Shown: in pieces, positions 48,433 through 57,970 of the stretch | Layout: the number at the start of each line of letters is the position of its first letter | Position numbering within the stretch: the first letter of the stretch is position 1 | Source of the DNA: VRUE01 sp036271315 | GTDB taxonomy: Bacteria; Actinomycetota; Thermoleophilia; Solirubrobacterales; 70-9 | Reading direction: 5' to 3' | Length of the DNA: 64,000 nucleotides | Assembly: GCA_036271315.1 (NCBI GenBank) | Contig: DATBAV010000043.1 | Span: 17,170 to 81,169, forward strand | Notes under the pieces: generated by a model | Databases searched by the model: none | Seen by the model: the letters and a program-made list of their open reading frames with translations, nothing else | What the model was told of the DNA's origin: nothing | Program-made: the position numbers and the translations under genes

Positions 48433-48484
48433 CGCTGACTTTGAGCTTTGTAGTCCTGTACGCCTACAAAGCTCAAAGTCAGCG
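48433..48484. repeat. Palindromic repeat L (family H/L)
   Basis: A perfect 21-bp inverted repeat (48433-48453 and 48464-48484) around loop TCCTGTACGC. The arm CGCTGACTTTGAGCTTTGTAG is a near match to that of repeat H inside ileS, with compensated differences. It sits between the second TauE half and the PAC2 gene, both transcribed left to right, and starts one base after the TauE stop. Confidence 0.9.
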
Positions 48485-48514
48485 CCGCGCAAGCCCATCG
48501 GTAACCTCAAACGC

Positions 48515-49375
48515 GTGGATTCACTTCGCTGGGAAGGCGACGTACCGCAGCTGCGCAACCCGATCCTCGTCTGCTCGTTTCGGGGCTGGAACGACGCGGC
48601 CGCCTCGGCCTCGACGGCGCTAACCACGGTCGGCGATGCCTTCGACTCGGAGCTGATCGCCGAGGTCGATGCCGAGGACTACTTCGACTTCCAGGCGACG
48701 CGGCCGACGATCGTCCTCAGCGAGGGCCAGGCGCGGCGGATCGACTGGCCCCACAACAACCTGATCGCCGTCCGCATACCGTCCGCCGAGCGCGATCTCG
48801 TCCTGCTCGACGGCACCGAGCCGAACCTGCGCTGGCGCACCTTCTCGGAAACGATTGCCACTGCCGCCGACGCGCTCGGGGTGGAGATGGTGATCACCCT
48901 TGGAGCGCTGGTCGCCGAGGTCTCCCACACCCTGCCGGTGCCGATCACCGGCCTCGCCTCGGACGAGAAACTGGTCGAGGAACTCGACCTGCAGCGCTCC
49001 AGCTACGAGGGGCCGACCGGGATCGTCGGCGTCGTTCACGACTGCTGTCGCCAGGTCGGGATGAGCTCGGCCTCGCTCTGGGCCGCGGTGCCCCACTACG
49101 TCGCCGCCGTGCCGAACCCAAAGGCGGCGCTCGCCCTGTTGCGCCGGCTCGAGGGTCTCACCGGCATTGTCGTCGACGCTACCGAGCTGGAGGAGGAAAC
49201 GAGCAGTTACGAAGAGCAGATCGACCGCGCGATCGCCGCCAACCCCGAGATCGAGGAGCTGGTCGACCGCATCGAGGCCGAACAGACTGAGTTGAACGGC
49301 CCCGAAGACCTACCTTCCGCGGATTCCATAGCGAGGGACTTCCAGCAGTTCCTGCGCCAGCAGGGCGAGCAGTAG
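48515..49375 (+). CDS. PAC2 family protein (proteasome-assembly-chaperone-like)
   Basis: A 286-aa protein of the PAC2 family, found in proteasome-bearing actinobacteria. Typical stretches are NPILVCSFRGWNDAAASAST, VITLGALVAEVSHTLPVPIT and SLWAAVPHYVAAVPNPKAAL. The C-terminal region is acidic and helical (EEETSSYEEQIDRAIAANPE). A link to proteasome assembly is by analogy with the eukaryotic PAC2; the bacterial role is not settled. The GTG at 48515 is the start; palindrome M begins directly after its TAG. Confidence 0.88.
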   Translation: MDSLRWEGDVPQLRNPILVCSFRGWNDAAASASTALTTVGDAFDSELIAEVDAEDYFDFQATRPTIVLSEGQARRIDWPHNNLIAVRIPSAERDLVLLDGTEPNLRWRTFSETIATAADALGVEMVITLGALVAEVSHTLPVPITGLASDEKLVEELDLQRSSYEGPTGIVGVVHDCCRQVGMSSASLWAAVPHYVAAVPNPKAALALLRRLEGLTGIVVDATELEEETSSYEEQIDRAIAANPEIEELVDRIEAEQTELNGPEDLPSADSIARDFQQFLRQQGEQ

Positions 49376-49481
49376 CTGAGGACGCTGCAAACCGGCGCAT
49401 CTCGGCACCCTCGGTCGCCCGAATAGCGCTGCTATTCGGGCTCCCTGCGGGCACCGACCTGCTTGGTTTTCGCGCCCTCAG
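49376..49481. repeat. Palindromic element M between convergent PAC2 and nuclease genes
   Basis: A nested imperfect palindrome. The centre is a perfect 11-bp repeat GCCCGAATAGC/GCTATTCGGGC (49417-49427 and 49431-49441, loop GCT). The outer ends CTGAGGACGC and GCGCCCTCAG (49376-49385 and 49472-49481) pair with one mismatch, and the middle parts pair partly. It fills the entire 108-bp convergent gap and begins at the base after the PAC2 stop codon. It may act as a bidirectional terminator. Confidence 0.75.
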
Positions 49482-49483
49482 TG

Positions 49484-52267
49484 TCAACTCTCCGCCGCAG
49501 GGCAGATCAGGCGGTAGTCGCACCAGCTGCAGGTCGTCGGCGCGGGCCGCGGCTCGAAGTCCTGGCCCAGGACCCCCTCGCCGACCTCGAGCACGGTGCG
49601 CTCCACCCGCTCGGCGTCGTCGGCCCTGACCGGCGCCGCCACCTTGTCGGCATCAAGGACGTAGTAGTAGCTGCCCGTCCCCGCCTCGAGCCCCCAAGCC
49701 TCGCGAGCGGCGAGCCGGTAGAGCGCCAGCTGCAGGTCGTTCTCGAGCTGGGCTTCGCTCTTTCGTTCGCCGGTCTTGTAGTCGATCAGCTCGTAGCTGC
49801 CGTCCGGAAGGCGATCGACCCGATCGACCCGGCCGCGCACCTGGTGCTCGCCGATGCGGATGTCGAACTTGCGCTCGAGCCAGACTGGTACCCCTTCCGA
49901 TTCGCGCTCGCGCTCCCAGTAAAGGCGCATCGCCTCGCGGGCGCGATCGCGGAACTGCAGCTCGTCGTCGCTGCTGCCGAAGCCCGAGCGGCGCCAACCC
50001 GACTCGAAGAGGTCCATCAACTCAGGTAGCCCACCGTTCGTGGCTTCGCCCTCGCCGGCGTCCTTGTGGAAGCGTTCCAGCACGCTGTGGATGAGGATGC
50101 CGAAGCGCTGGTTGATCGTCGGCTCCTCCGGGATGCCGAAGACGCGCCGGAACTTGTACTTCAGCGGGCAGGTCAGGTAGAGGTCGAGGTCGGAGGCGGA
50201 GAGGCTGAGGGCGCCGTCGCCGCGGCGCGGCAGGAAGGCTTCCAGCGAGGGCTCGTGGCGGGCGGCGATCAGCATGCGGCGCCCGTCGCGCTCGCGCTCT
50301 GAGTCGAGCAGGTAGGCGTCGAGTGGGGAGGCGTCGAGCTCTGTCTGCTGCTCGGGCGTCGCCACCTGGCGCAGCAGCCCGTTGACCGCGGCGATCGCCT
50401 CGGCCGTCGCCTCCTCGCCGGGCCGCTGGGCGAGGGCGGCCAGCTTGAGCAGCTCGAGGTGGCGGGCGATCGCCCGGTTGACGTCGATCACGGTGTCGAG
50501 GCGCGGCTCCGAGAGCTCTCGACCCGCTCGCCAGGACGCCTCCAGCACCTCCTCGCGCAGCTTGCGATAGGTGGCGTGTAGGCCCTCGGCAGGGCCGAAC
50601 AGCTCCTCCTCCTGCGTCTCCTCCTCGCTGCTCTCCGCCGCCGCCCCGTCCTGCTCGACCCTGGAGAGCACCAGGCTCAGGTGCGCCTGAGCGCCTTCGG
50701 CTCCCTGACCGAGTACGAAGACGTGGTCGAACTCGGTTCCCTTGGCGGCGCGGCGGGAGAGGCCGAGGACGGCGCCCGGCGACGGTGGCTCCTCGCCGCC
50801 CGCCGGCTCGACCCCAGCCTCGGCGACGGCGCTGAGGTAGCGGACGAAGTCGCGAGTCGTGCCGTGCGCTTCCCGCCGCGCCCAGGCCGAGGCAAGCTCG
50901 GCGAGGCGGGAGAGGCCGAGCAGCCGCTCCGCCACCTCGGGCTCGGCGGCGAAGAGCCGCTGGCGGCGCAGGCCGACCCGCTCGATCAGGCGCCTGACGA
51001 AGACGTCGGCGCGGCGTTCTTCCAGCGCCGCCGAGGCTTCGCCGTAGAGCTTGAGGAAGGCCTGGATTCGCTCGCGACCCTCGGGCGGGATCTGCGGGCT
51101 TTCCAGCGCCGCCTCGCAGGCGGAGACCATGTCGACCTTGCGGCGGCGGGCGATCGTCGTCAATCGCGCCAGGTCGGCTGCGCGCAGCTCGATCGGCGGC
51201 CTGGTCAGCGCCCGCGCCGCCGCCGGCGAGTCGTCGGGCGCGGCGAGCACACGCAGCCAGGCGATCGCGTCGCGCACCTCGGGCCGCTGGAACAGCGCCG
51301 CTGGGCCGGCCAGGTGGAAGGGGACGCCGCGCTCCTCCATCGCCGCCGCGACCGGCCCGCCGTTCGCCGCCGGGTCGTCGATCAGCACGCAGATCGCGCC
51401 CGGCGCTGTGCCCTCGCTGAGCAGGTGCTCGACCTCGCGCGCGACCGCCTGCGCCTGCGCCCGCTCGTTGCCGCAGCGCCAGCGCCGCACCGCGGGCTGG
51501 CGGAACTGCTGCTCGAGCGTGATCGAGGGGGCGTCCGTGACGAGCGCCGCGGATGCGTCCTGGGCATAGAGGTGGTTCGAGTTCTCCTCCGCCAGCTTCA
51601 CCAGGATCGTCCGCTGTGCCGGGGTCGTGTCCTCGTACTCGTCGACCATCATGTGGGCGAAACGGGTCGCGATCTCGGTGCGGACGTCGGGGCGCTCGTG
51701 CAGGAGCTTGCCGAGGATGAGGAAGACGTCGCCCTCATCGAGGTTGCCCGACTCGGCGACGATTCGGTCGTGGGCGGCGCAGAATTCGGCCAGGTCGGGC
51801 TCGGGCGGATCGGAGCCCGCCTTCAGCGCGTCGATCTGGCCCAGCAGGCGGGCGAGCAGGCCGGCCGGATTGCCGCGGATCTCGTGGTTGCGGAGCGGCA
51901 GCTCGTCGAGGTGGTCGAGCATCATCGCCAGCCGCTCCGCCGGTCCGAGGACATCGAAGAAGGGGTTGAGGCCAGCCGCGTTCGAGTGGGCCCGCAGCAG
52001 CCGCTCGCAGATTGCCGACCAGGTGCCGATCCACAACTCCTCGTAGGGAGCACGCAGCAAGGTCTCGGCCCGTCCCTGCAGGCGGCGAGCCGTCGCTGCG
52101 GTGGCGGCGATGACGAGGACGCGATCTGCGTCGACCTCCTCGTCGGCAAGCCTGGCCAGGCGCCTGGCCAGGGCCTCGGTCTTGCCGGTGCCGGTGCTGC
52201 CGAGCAGCAGCAGGGGGCCGTCGCCATGCAGGACCGCGCGCCGCTGTGCCTCCGCCAGGGTGAGCAT
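49484..52267 (-). CDS. RecB/AddB-like UvrD-type helicase-nuclease with degenerate motor
   Basis: A 927-aa fusion of a UvrD/REP-type helicase and a PD-(D/E)XK nuclease with an Fe-S cluster. Walker A is LLLGSTGTGKTEAL and motif II reads MMVDEYEDTTPAQ (normally DExQD). The late motifs are weak: RRAAKGTEFDHVFVLG replaces the SKGLEF box, and the Arg-finger motif (VALTRA-like) is not found. The nuclease shows VRGRVDRVDRLP and YELIDYKTGE. Cysteines in CPLKYKF and in CSWCDYRLIC at the end fit an AddB-type 4Fe-4S cluster. A role in double-strand-break end processing is likely, possibly as a structural partner of another helicase. Confidence 0.85.
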   Translation of the reverse strand: MLTLAEAQRRAVLHGDGPLLLLGSTGTGKTEALARRLARLADEEVDADRVLVIAATAATARRLQGRAETLLRAPYEELWIGTWSAICERLLRAHSNAAGLNPFFDVLGPAERLAMMLDHLDELPLRNHEIRGNPAGLLARLLGQIDALKAGSDPPEPDLAEFCAAHDRIVAESGNLDEGDVFLILGKLLHERPDVRTEIATRFAHMMVDEYEDTTPAQRTILVKLAEENSNHLYAQDASAALVTDAPSITLEQQFRQPAVRRWRCGNERAQAQAVAREVEHLLSEGTAPGAICVLIDDPAANGGPVAAAMEERGVPFHLAGPAALFQRPEVRDAIAWLRVLAAPDDSPAAARALTRPPIELRAADLARLTTIARRRKVDMVSACEAALESPQIPPEGRERIQAFLKLYGEASAALEERRADVFVRRLIERVGLRRQRLFAAEPEVAERLLGLSRLAELASAWARREAHGTTRDFVRYLSAVAEAGVEPAGGEEPPSPGAVLGLSRRAAKGTEFDHVFVLGQGAEGAQAHLSLVLSRVEQDGAAAESSEEETQEEELFGPAEGLHATYRKLREEVLEASWRAGRELSEPRLDTVIDVNRAIARHLELLKLAALAQRPGEEATAEAIAAVNGLLRQVATPEQQTELDASPLDAYLLDSERERDGRRMLIAARHEPSLEAFLPRRGDGALSLSASDLDLYLTCPLKYKFRRVFGIPEEPTINQRFGILIHSVLERFHKDAGEGEATNGGLPELMDLFESGWRRSGFGSSDDELQFRDRAREAMRLYWERERESEGVPVWLERKFDIRIGEHQVRGRVDRVDRLPDGSYELIDYKTGERKSEAQLENDLQLALYRLAAREAWGLEAGTGSYYYVLDADKVAAPVRADDAERVERTVLEVGEGVLGQDFEPRPAPTTCSWCDYRLICPAAES

Positions 52268-52310
52268 GGTCCAACGCTAGCGAGTGCGCGGCCTCCATAG
52301 GATGGCCCGC

Positions 52311-53123
52311 ATGGACGTTTTCTCCGCAGACTGGCTGGGAATCTGCCGCCGTTGCGTAACGGCGCAACGAGCGATCTTCGAGCAGGTGCGCGGCATCGAG
52401 GCCCGTACCGAGTACGAGGGGATGGGGGAGGGTGGCGACCACACCCTGGTCATCGACCGTCGCTGCGAGGACGTCGTCTTCGCCGAGCTCGACGCCCTGG
52501 CGGAGCAGGGCGCCTCCTTCGTCGCTGTCTCCGAGGAGCGCGGCGAAGTCGAGTTCGGCGGCGGCGGCTCGGCCCGGGTCGTGATCGATCCGATCGACGG
52601 CTCGCTCAACGCCCGCCGCACGCTGCCTTCGCACAGCCTCAGCCTCGCTGTGGCCAGCGGCGACTCGATGGCCGCCGTCGAGTTCGGCTACGTCTATGAC
52701 TTCGGCGCCGGCGAGGAGTTCAGCGCCCAGCGCGGCGAGGGGGCGATTCTCGACGGCGAGCGGATTGAGGTCGGCCCCGACGGCGACAAGCTGGAGCTGC
52801 TCGGCCTCGAGGCGGCCGAGCCAGAGCGCGCCGTCCCCGCCCTCGAGGCTTTCGCCGGGCGCGTGTACCGGATCCGCGTGGTCGGCTCGATCGCGATCAC
52901 CGCCGCCTACGTCGCGGCCGCCCGCTTCGACGCGATGATCGGCCTGCGGCCTTGTCGCTCGGTCGACGCCGCGGCCACCCAGCTGATCGTCCGCGAGGCC
53001 GGCGGCGAGGTGGCATTCGGCGAGGGACCTTTGAGCGAGGCTCCGCTCGGGCTCGACGCCCGCTACACCTTCGCCGCCGCCGCGGGCAAGCACGGATTGG
53101 CAATTGCCCAAGCCGGGCAGTAA
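52311..53123 (+). CDS. Inositol-monophosphatase-family protein
   Basis: A 270-aa protein of the Li-sensitive phosphatase superfamily. The metal-binding motif is VVIDPIDGSLNARRTLPSHS, preceded by VSEERGEVEFGG; the C-terminal motif RSVDAAATQLIVREAGGEVA is close to the usual WDxAAG region. It should hydrolyse a sugar- or inositol-phosphate, with substrate unknown. The ATG at 52311 has AGGA eight bases upstream; the ATG at 52302 is an alternative. It is divergent from the nuclease gene with a 43-bp gap. Confidence 0.82.
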   Translation: MDVFSADWLGICRRCVTAQRAIFEQVRGIEARTEYEGMGEGGDHTLVIDRRCEDVVFAELDALAEQGASFVAVSEERGEVEFGGGGSARVVIDPIDGSLNARRTLPSHSLSLAVASGDSMAAVEFGYVYDFGAGEEFSAQRGEGAILDGERIEVGPDGDKLELLGLEAAEPERAVPALEAFAGRVYRIRVVGSIAITAAYVAAARFDAMIGLRPCRSVDAAATQLIVREAGGEVAFGEGPLSEAPLGLDARYTFAAAAGKHGLAIAQAGQ

Positions 53124-53145
53124 CCAGCACGCGATTCGGGTTTAA

Positions 53146-53174
53146 GAACGTCTGTTCGCGTAGAACGTATGTTC
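53146..53174 (+). promoter_or_regulatory. Two tandem SOS (LexA) boxes
   Basis: GAACGTCTGTTC (53146-53157) and GAACGTATGTTC (53163-53174) both match the actinobacterial/Gram-positive LexA consensus GAAC-N4-GTTC, with 17 nt from start to start. They lie 56-84 nt before the ATG of the 137-aa basic protein, overlapping the expected promoter (a TTACACT-like -10 follows). Two perfect boxes this close are unlikely by chance, so the downstream gene is probably damage-inducible. Confidence 0.85.
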
Positions 53175-53229
53175 GTTACACTCGCGAATCCGAGGCAGGC
53201 AACCGCATACGAAGGGATTCTTCTTTCAC

Positions 53230-53643
53230 ATGGCATCGACCAACGGGAGCAAAAGCTCCGCCTCCAAAGCCAAAACCACAAGCACCACGAGCACTGAGAA
53301 ACGGCAGACCCGCAGCGTCGCCGAGACCGCTGTCGACCTCCCGGTCGGCGCGGTTCTGAGCCTTACCGACCGCGTCACCGAGTTGGTGGAGCCGTTCAGC
53401 GGCCGCGGTGCCGCTGAAAAACAGCTCAAGTCCTACCGGACCGAGCTGCGCCGGCGGGTCAAGCGCACCGAGCGCCGCGGCACCACCGCTCGCAAGCGCG
53501 CCACCACCGAGGCCCGCAAGACCCGCAACCGGGTCGAGCGCGAGGCGCGCAAGCGTCAGCGCACGGTAGAGACGACCTTGAAGCGCAACCGCAACGAGCT
53601 CGAGCAGCGCGTGCGGCAGGCCGTCGACCTTCTGCCCGTCTAA
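53230..53643 (+). CDS. Small Lys/Arg-rich protein, probably SOS-induced
   Basis: A 137-aa, very basic protein. The N-terminal 30 residues are Ser/Thr/Lys low complexity; residues about 33-60 form a short hydrophobic helix (VDLPVGAVLSLTDRVTELVE). Residues about 65-130 are a long Arg/Lys-rich helix (YRTELRRRVKRTERRGTTAR, then KQRTVETTLKRNRNELEQ-like sequence). It looks like a nucleoid-associated or DNA-coating protein, but no family is recognised. Its promoter carries two tandem SOS boxes, so it may act on DNA during damage. Its TAA overlaps the TAG of the convergent gene. Confidence 0.8.
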   Translation: MASTNGSKSSASKAKTTSTTSTEKRQTRSVAETAVDLPVGAVLSLTDRVTELVEPFSGRGAAEKQLKSYRTELRRRVKRTERRGTTARKRATTEARKTRNRVEREARKRQRTVETTLKRNRNELEQRVRQAVDLLPV

Positions 53644-55592
53644 GCACCCAGTACCGACACCGGCAGTGAGCCGGCTGGCTCGTAAGGCCAGCCGGCTTGC
53701 GCCGGTGCGTAGGCGCGGAACTGAAAGCGTGCGCCGCGGCTGTCGTCGTCGCTGAAGCGGTAGGCGTAGCGGAAGCGCCCGTCCGGTCCGGTCCGGACGC
53801 TGCGGAACTCGCTCCAGGGCAGGCCGGGGAGGCGGAACTGCAGTTGCACGAGCTTGCCGTCCGTCGGCATCGTCGCGCCTTGACTCGCGATCTTGCCGCG
53901 AAAGACGAGCGGCGAGCCGCCGATCTTGGCGATGCTGACCGAGGCACGCAGAACCACGCGGCTGTGCACCGTCACGGTCAGCGGCCTGCTGTCCGCTCCG
54001 CGCGTAGTCGTCGTAGGCGCGACCGTGGCGAGGACTTCGCGACTCGGGCCCGGCGCCAGCCGAATCCCGAACCGGCCGCTTTCGCCTGTGCGCACGGTGG
54101 ATATCCGCTCCCTGGGCGCAGCGCCGGCGGCGAAGCGCTCGATCACCTTGATCGGCACGCCCGCCAGCGGCGCCCGCCGCCCGGCGATCGCCCGCCCGGC
54201 GAACCAGGTGCCGCGCCCGTAGCGCACGTTCCGTTTTTGACCACCGCGAGTGATGAGCTTGACCGGCACCTTGAGCGGCCCGCTCAGACGCATTGCCCTG
54301 CCATCTGCCCGGTCGAGCGAGGCCGCCACGTTGCCCGCGGTGTCGTAGGCCGTGGCGCGAAACTCGTACTCCCCGGTCGGGTAGGCGCTGGAGTCCCAGT
54401 GGGCGCGCAGGGCCCCAGCCGAGATTTGGGTCGGCAGCGCCGCGTAGCGCTCGCCGCTGCCGACGCGGCGAACCGCGATCGAGCCTCGGCCGGGGTCGAG
54501 ACCGGAGTAGCGATCTTCCGCCTGAGCCTCGATCAGCTCTGGGTCCTGGGCGTTCTGAGCGGCGGCGAAGGCAAGCCGCGGCGGCTCGCGATCGATCTTG
54601 ACCACCGTCGTCGCCGGCGGACGATTTGCCCGGCCGTTGGCGGTTGTGCCGTCGGCGACGTTGCCGGCCGCATCGCGGGCGTAGTAGGCGACCGTGTGCA
54701 CGCCCGAAGCGATCACCGTGGCGCTGACGCTGGCGCCCGGCGCGATCGTCGGCGCGCCGCCGTCGATTTGGATCGCGGTGAACGGGCCACCCGTACTTCC
54801 CGTTGCGGCCATTCCCGAGGCAGCGTCGCTGGCCTCGGCCGTCAGCTTCAACGGCTCGCTCGACCAGCCGTTGGGCGCGCCCGCGATCCGGGTCAGCGGC
54901 TCGGTCTTGTCGACGCGGAGAATTGCGGTTCCAACCAACGCCGAGGAAGTCCCCGAGCCGGAGACCGCGACCGCGTGCACGTAGTTGGCTCCCTCGGGTA
55001 GCTCGGCGATCTGTAGCGAGTCGGCGGCGATGCCCCCCTGCAGATCGGTCTCGGTCGCGCCGCAGGTACTCTCGGCGCATGGGCTTCCCGTCGGGGAGGA
55101 ATCGGTCGAGACGGCGTAGCCGCGGATGCCGGAGATCGGCGGTGGACCGCTCGGGTGGGTGAGGTGGACGGTGTAGGGGAAGGCTGAGCGGCCGATCCAG
55201 GCTGGGGAGGTAAGAGGTTCGACGGCGCCCGGGTGCGCATCGTCGAAGCGCAGCTCAGCGTTGACCGCTGGGCCCTGGGCGCCGCTGGCGTCCTCCAGCC
55301 AGACCTCCGCGGTGTAGGCGCCGGGCGCGGCGGGGACACTGAGATGGTCGATCGCGTTCGCCGCCCAGGGCAGCGTCGTGTCGCCGATCAGGACGGCACC
55401 GCCGGGGCCAAGCAGTCGGTAGTGGGCGCCGGCGACCCCGGGCGGGTTGCTCCAACTGAGCGCGAACATGCGGTTCGGGTGCCAGTTGTCCTCACCACCA
55501 TCGACCTGTAGGTCCACGGGTTGCAAAGAGGCTGCTGCCGGACAGACCAGCGAGATGGATAACGCCAAGGCGAGCGCCGCGACTCTGCTCAC
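53640..55592 (-). CDS. Large secreted Ig-like multidomain protein
   Basis: A 650-aa exported protein (signal peptide RVAALALALSISLVCPAAA) rich in Ala, Gly, Thr and Pro. It contains several beta-sandwich-like repeats with recurring phrases: VDKTEPLTRIAGAPNGWSSE and VKIDREPPRLAFAAA open domains; VHTVAYYARDAAGNVADGT and YEFRATAYDTAGNVAASLD close Ig-like strands. The last third (about 430-650) resembles bacterial Ig-like/carboxypeptidase-regulatory domains (SPLVFRGKIASQGATMPTDG, GPDGRFRYAYRFSDDD). An adhesion or surface role is plausible. Its GTG overlaps the stop of the sigma/anti-sigma gene (GTGA), so both are co-expressed. Confidence 0.78.
   Translation of the reverse strand: MSRVAALALALSISLVCPAAASLQPVDLQVDGGEDNWHPNRMFALSWSNPPGVAGAHYRLLGPGGAVLIGDTTLPWAANAIDHLSVPAAPGAYTAEVWLEDASGAQGPAVNAELRFDDAHPGAVEPLTSPAWIGRSAFPYTVHLTHPSGPPPISGIRGYAVSTDSSPTGSPCAESTCGATETDLQGGIAADSLQIAELPEGANYVHAVAVSGSGTSSALVGTAILRVDKTEPLTRIAGAPNGWSSEPLKLTAEASDAASGMAATGSTGGPFTAIQIDGGAPTIAPGASVSATVIASGVHTVAYYARDAAGNVADGTTANGRANRPPATTVVKIDREPPRLAFAAAQNAQDPELIEAQAEDRYSGLDPGRGSIAVRRVGSGERYAALPTQISAGALRAHWDSSAYPTGEYEFRATAYDTAGNVAASLDRADGRAMRLSGPLKVPVKLITRGGQKRNVRYGRGTWFAGRAIAGRRAPLAGVPIKVIERFAAGAAPRERISTVRTGESGRFGIRLAPGPSREVLATVAPTTTTRGADSRPLTVTVHSRVVLRASVSIAKIGGSPLVFRGKIASQGATMPTDGKLVQLQFRLPGLPWSEFRSVRTGPDGRFRYAYRFSDDDSRGARFQFRAYAPAQAGWPYEPAGSLPVSVLGA
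53669..53697. terminator. Hairpin after the SOS gene, inside the convergent gene's 3' coding end
   Basis: A perfect 11-bp inverted repeat AGCCGGCTGGC/GCCAGCCGGCT (53669-53679 and 53687-53697) with a 7-nt loop lies 26 nt after the stop of the basic-protein gene. No T-run follows. It is also coding sequence of the minus-strand secreted protein. A role in ending the plus-strand transcript is possible. Confidence 0.4.
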
Positions 55593-56842
55593 GGGCCGAA
55601 CTCCCCGGCCGCGGAGCCACTCGGACTCGCGGTGGACGCGGCTTCGCTGCCGCCCGCCGGTTCGGGCGCTGGCGCTTCGTATTCGACGGCGCCGGCCGTC
55701 GTGGCGCTTGGTTCGGCGCTGACCGGAGCGGTTTCCTTCTTCTTTGTCGCGGCTTGCTGCTCCGGCTGCTCCGACTTGCTTGGCGGCGTAACTTCGACCG
55801 GTTCCGGTGCCGGCTGGTAGTCGACTGCCTCGTCTTCACTCGCGCCGGGCGCCGGCCGTTCGATTGCCGGCTTGGAAGCCGGATCGGGAACCAGCGCCGG
55901 CGCGGGCAGCACGCCAGTGGCAACACACGCCGCAGCCCCGCCCGCCGCCCCGGCGCAGACCGTGAGCAGCTTGGCGATCGCCGCCATGCCGACGCCCCGT
56001 GTGCCCCCGGCGGCTGCGACCTGGGTGGCGACCGATTCGCTGCTGCCGAATCCCGGTAGGCGCGAGGAGAAGCTGGCCGCCAGATCCTGGGCTCTCTCCA
56101 GCAGCGAGCGGGACGGCGGCATCATCGGCAGCAGCGCCACGGCGATCCTCGGGGCGGCCCTGTAAGTACGCATCGTCGCGCGGCACTGGGCGCAGGCCCG
56201 CAGGTGCTCCCGCACTTCCAGCGCCTCGCGGGGACTGGTCTCCCCGTCGCAGAAGGCCGAGAGCAGCGGCCGCAGCTCGCGACAGCGGCTGCCGTCCTCG
56301 CTGCTGGAGACGAGGGTGCGGAAGCGGGCCCTGCCCTCGGCGAGCAGGCGATTGATTTTCGTCTGGCTCCAACCGGTGCGCTCGCCGATCTCGACGTAGG
56401 AGTAGCCCTCGGCGAGCAGGCCCAGGGCCCGCAGCTCGGCCGGCTTCAACGCCTGCAGTGCCTCGCGGCTGCGGGCTATGTCCTCGCGACGCTCGACCTG
56501 CTCCTCGGGCCCGGCGCCGGCAGCGGGGATCAGCGCCATCGGATCCTCCGCGCCCTCGCCGCCGCGCTGGTAGCCGAGCAGTTTCTCGCGGCTCCCCCGC
56601 ACCGCCAGTGCCTCGTGCTTGGTCACGGTCTGGGTCCAGCGGATCAGTTCGCGTAAGTCGGTAGTGGGCGCTTTTGTCAGAACGATCTCCAGCGCCCGCT
56701 GGTAGGCGTCGTCAGCGTCTTCGGCGTCGAACGAGTAGCGCCTCGCCGTGCGGCGAAGGGCGCCCTCGTAACGAGCGATCATTTCGACCGCGGCGCGCTT
56801 GCGTGCCGCCGCGCTGGTTTTGGTTGCTTCTTCCTGACTCAA
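55589..56842 (-). CDS. ECF-type sigma factor fused to zinc-finger anti-sigma and membrane domain
   Basis: A 417-aa protein. Residues about 20-80 resemble sigma-2 (YSFDAEDADDAYQRALEIV) and about 125-175 sigma-4 with its helix-turn-helix (EIGERTGWSQTKINRLLAEG). Next come a zf-HC2-like anti-sigma motif (H213, C217, C220 in REHLRACAQC), a hydrophobic segment at about 284-313 and a Pro/Glu/Ala-rich, presumably external tail. Sigma and anti-sigma are thus one polypeptide anchored in the membrane, so release would need proteolysis or a conformational switch. The start is TTG at 56842 with GCGGAG close before it; the true start is uncertain. The secreted Ig-like protein gene overlaps its stop. Confidence 0.82.
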   Translation of the reverse strand: MSQEEATKTSAAARKRAAVEMIARYEGALRRTARRYSFDAEDADDAYQRALEIVLTKAPTTDLRELIRWTQTVTKHEALAVRGSREKLLGYQRGGEGAEDPMALIPAAGAGPEEQVERREDIARSREALQALKPAELRALGLLAEGYSYVEIGERTGWSQTKINRLLAEGRARFRTLVSSSEDGSRCRELRPLLSAFCDGETSPREALEVREHLRACAQCRATMRTYRAAPRIAVALLPMMPPSRSLLERAQDLAASFSSRLPGFGSSESVATQVAAAGGTRGVGMAAIAKLLTVCAGAAGGAAACVATGVLPAPALVPDPASKPAIERPAPGASEDEAVDYQPAPEPVEVTPPSKSEQPEQQAATKKKETAPVSAEPSATTAGAVEYEAPAPEPAGGSEAASTASPSGSAAGEFGP

Positions 56843-57018
56843 TTCTCCGCTGAGCTCCCCCGCACCGCTTCAGATCGGCCGTCCAAACATGGCAAGCCAA
56901 TCCACCCTCGCCGCAAAACTCGCCCCCCTCCTGGACGAGTGACCGGGGGATATCAGCGCAAATTGCAGGAATCTCTGCCGGCGGTCATCCTCGCGGGCCG
57001 GCCGATAGCATCCGCGCG

Positions 57019-57966
<948 letters not shown>

Positions 57967-57970
57967 TTAG

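Noticed and set aside
53124..53229. Transposon end or IS inverted repeat upstream of the basic protein gene
   Set aside because: The dyads are the two GAAC-N4-GTTC boxes, which fit LexA sites; no transposase or target duplication is visible.
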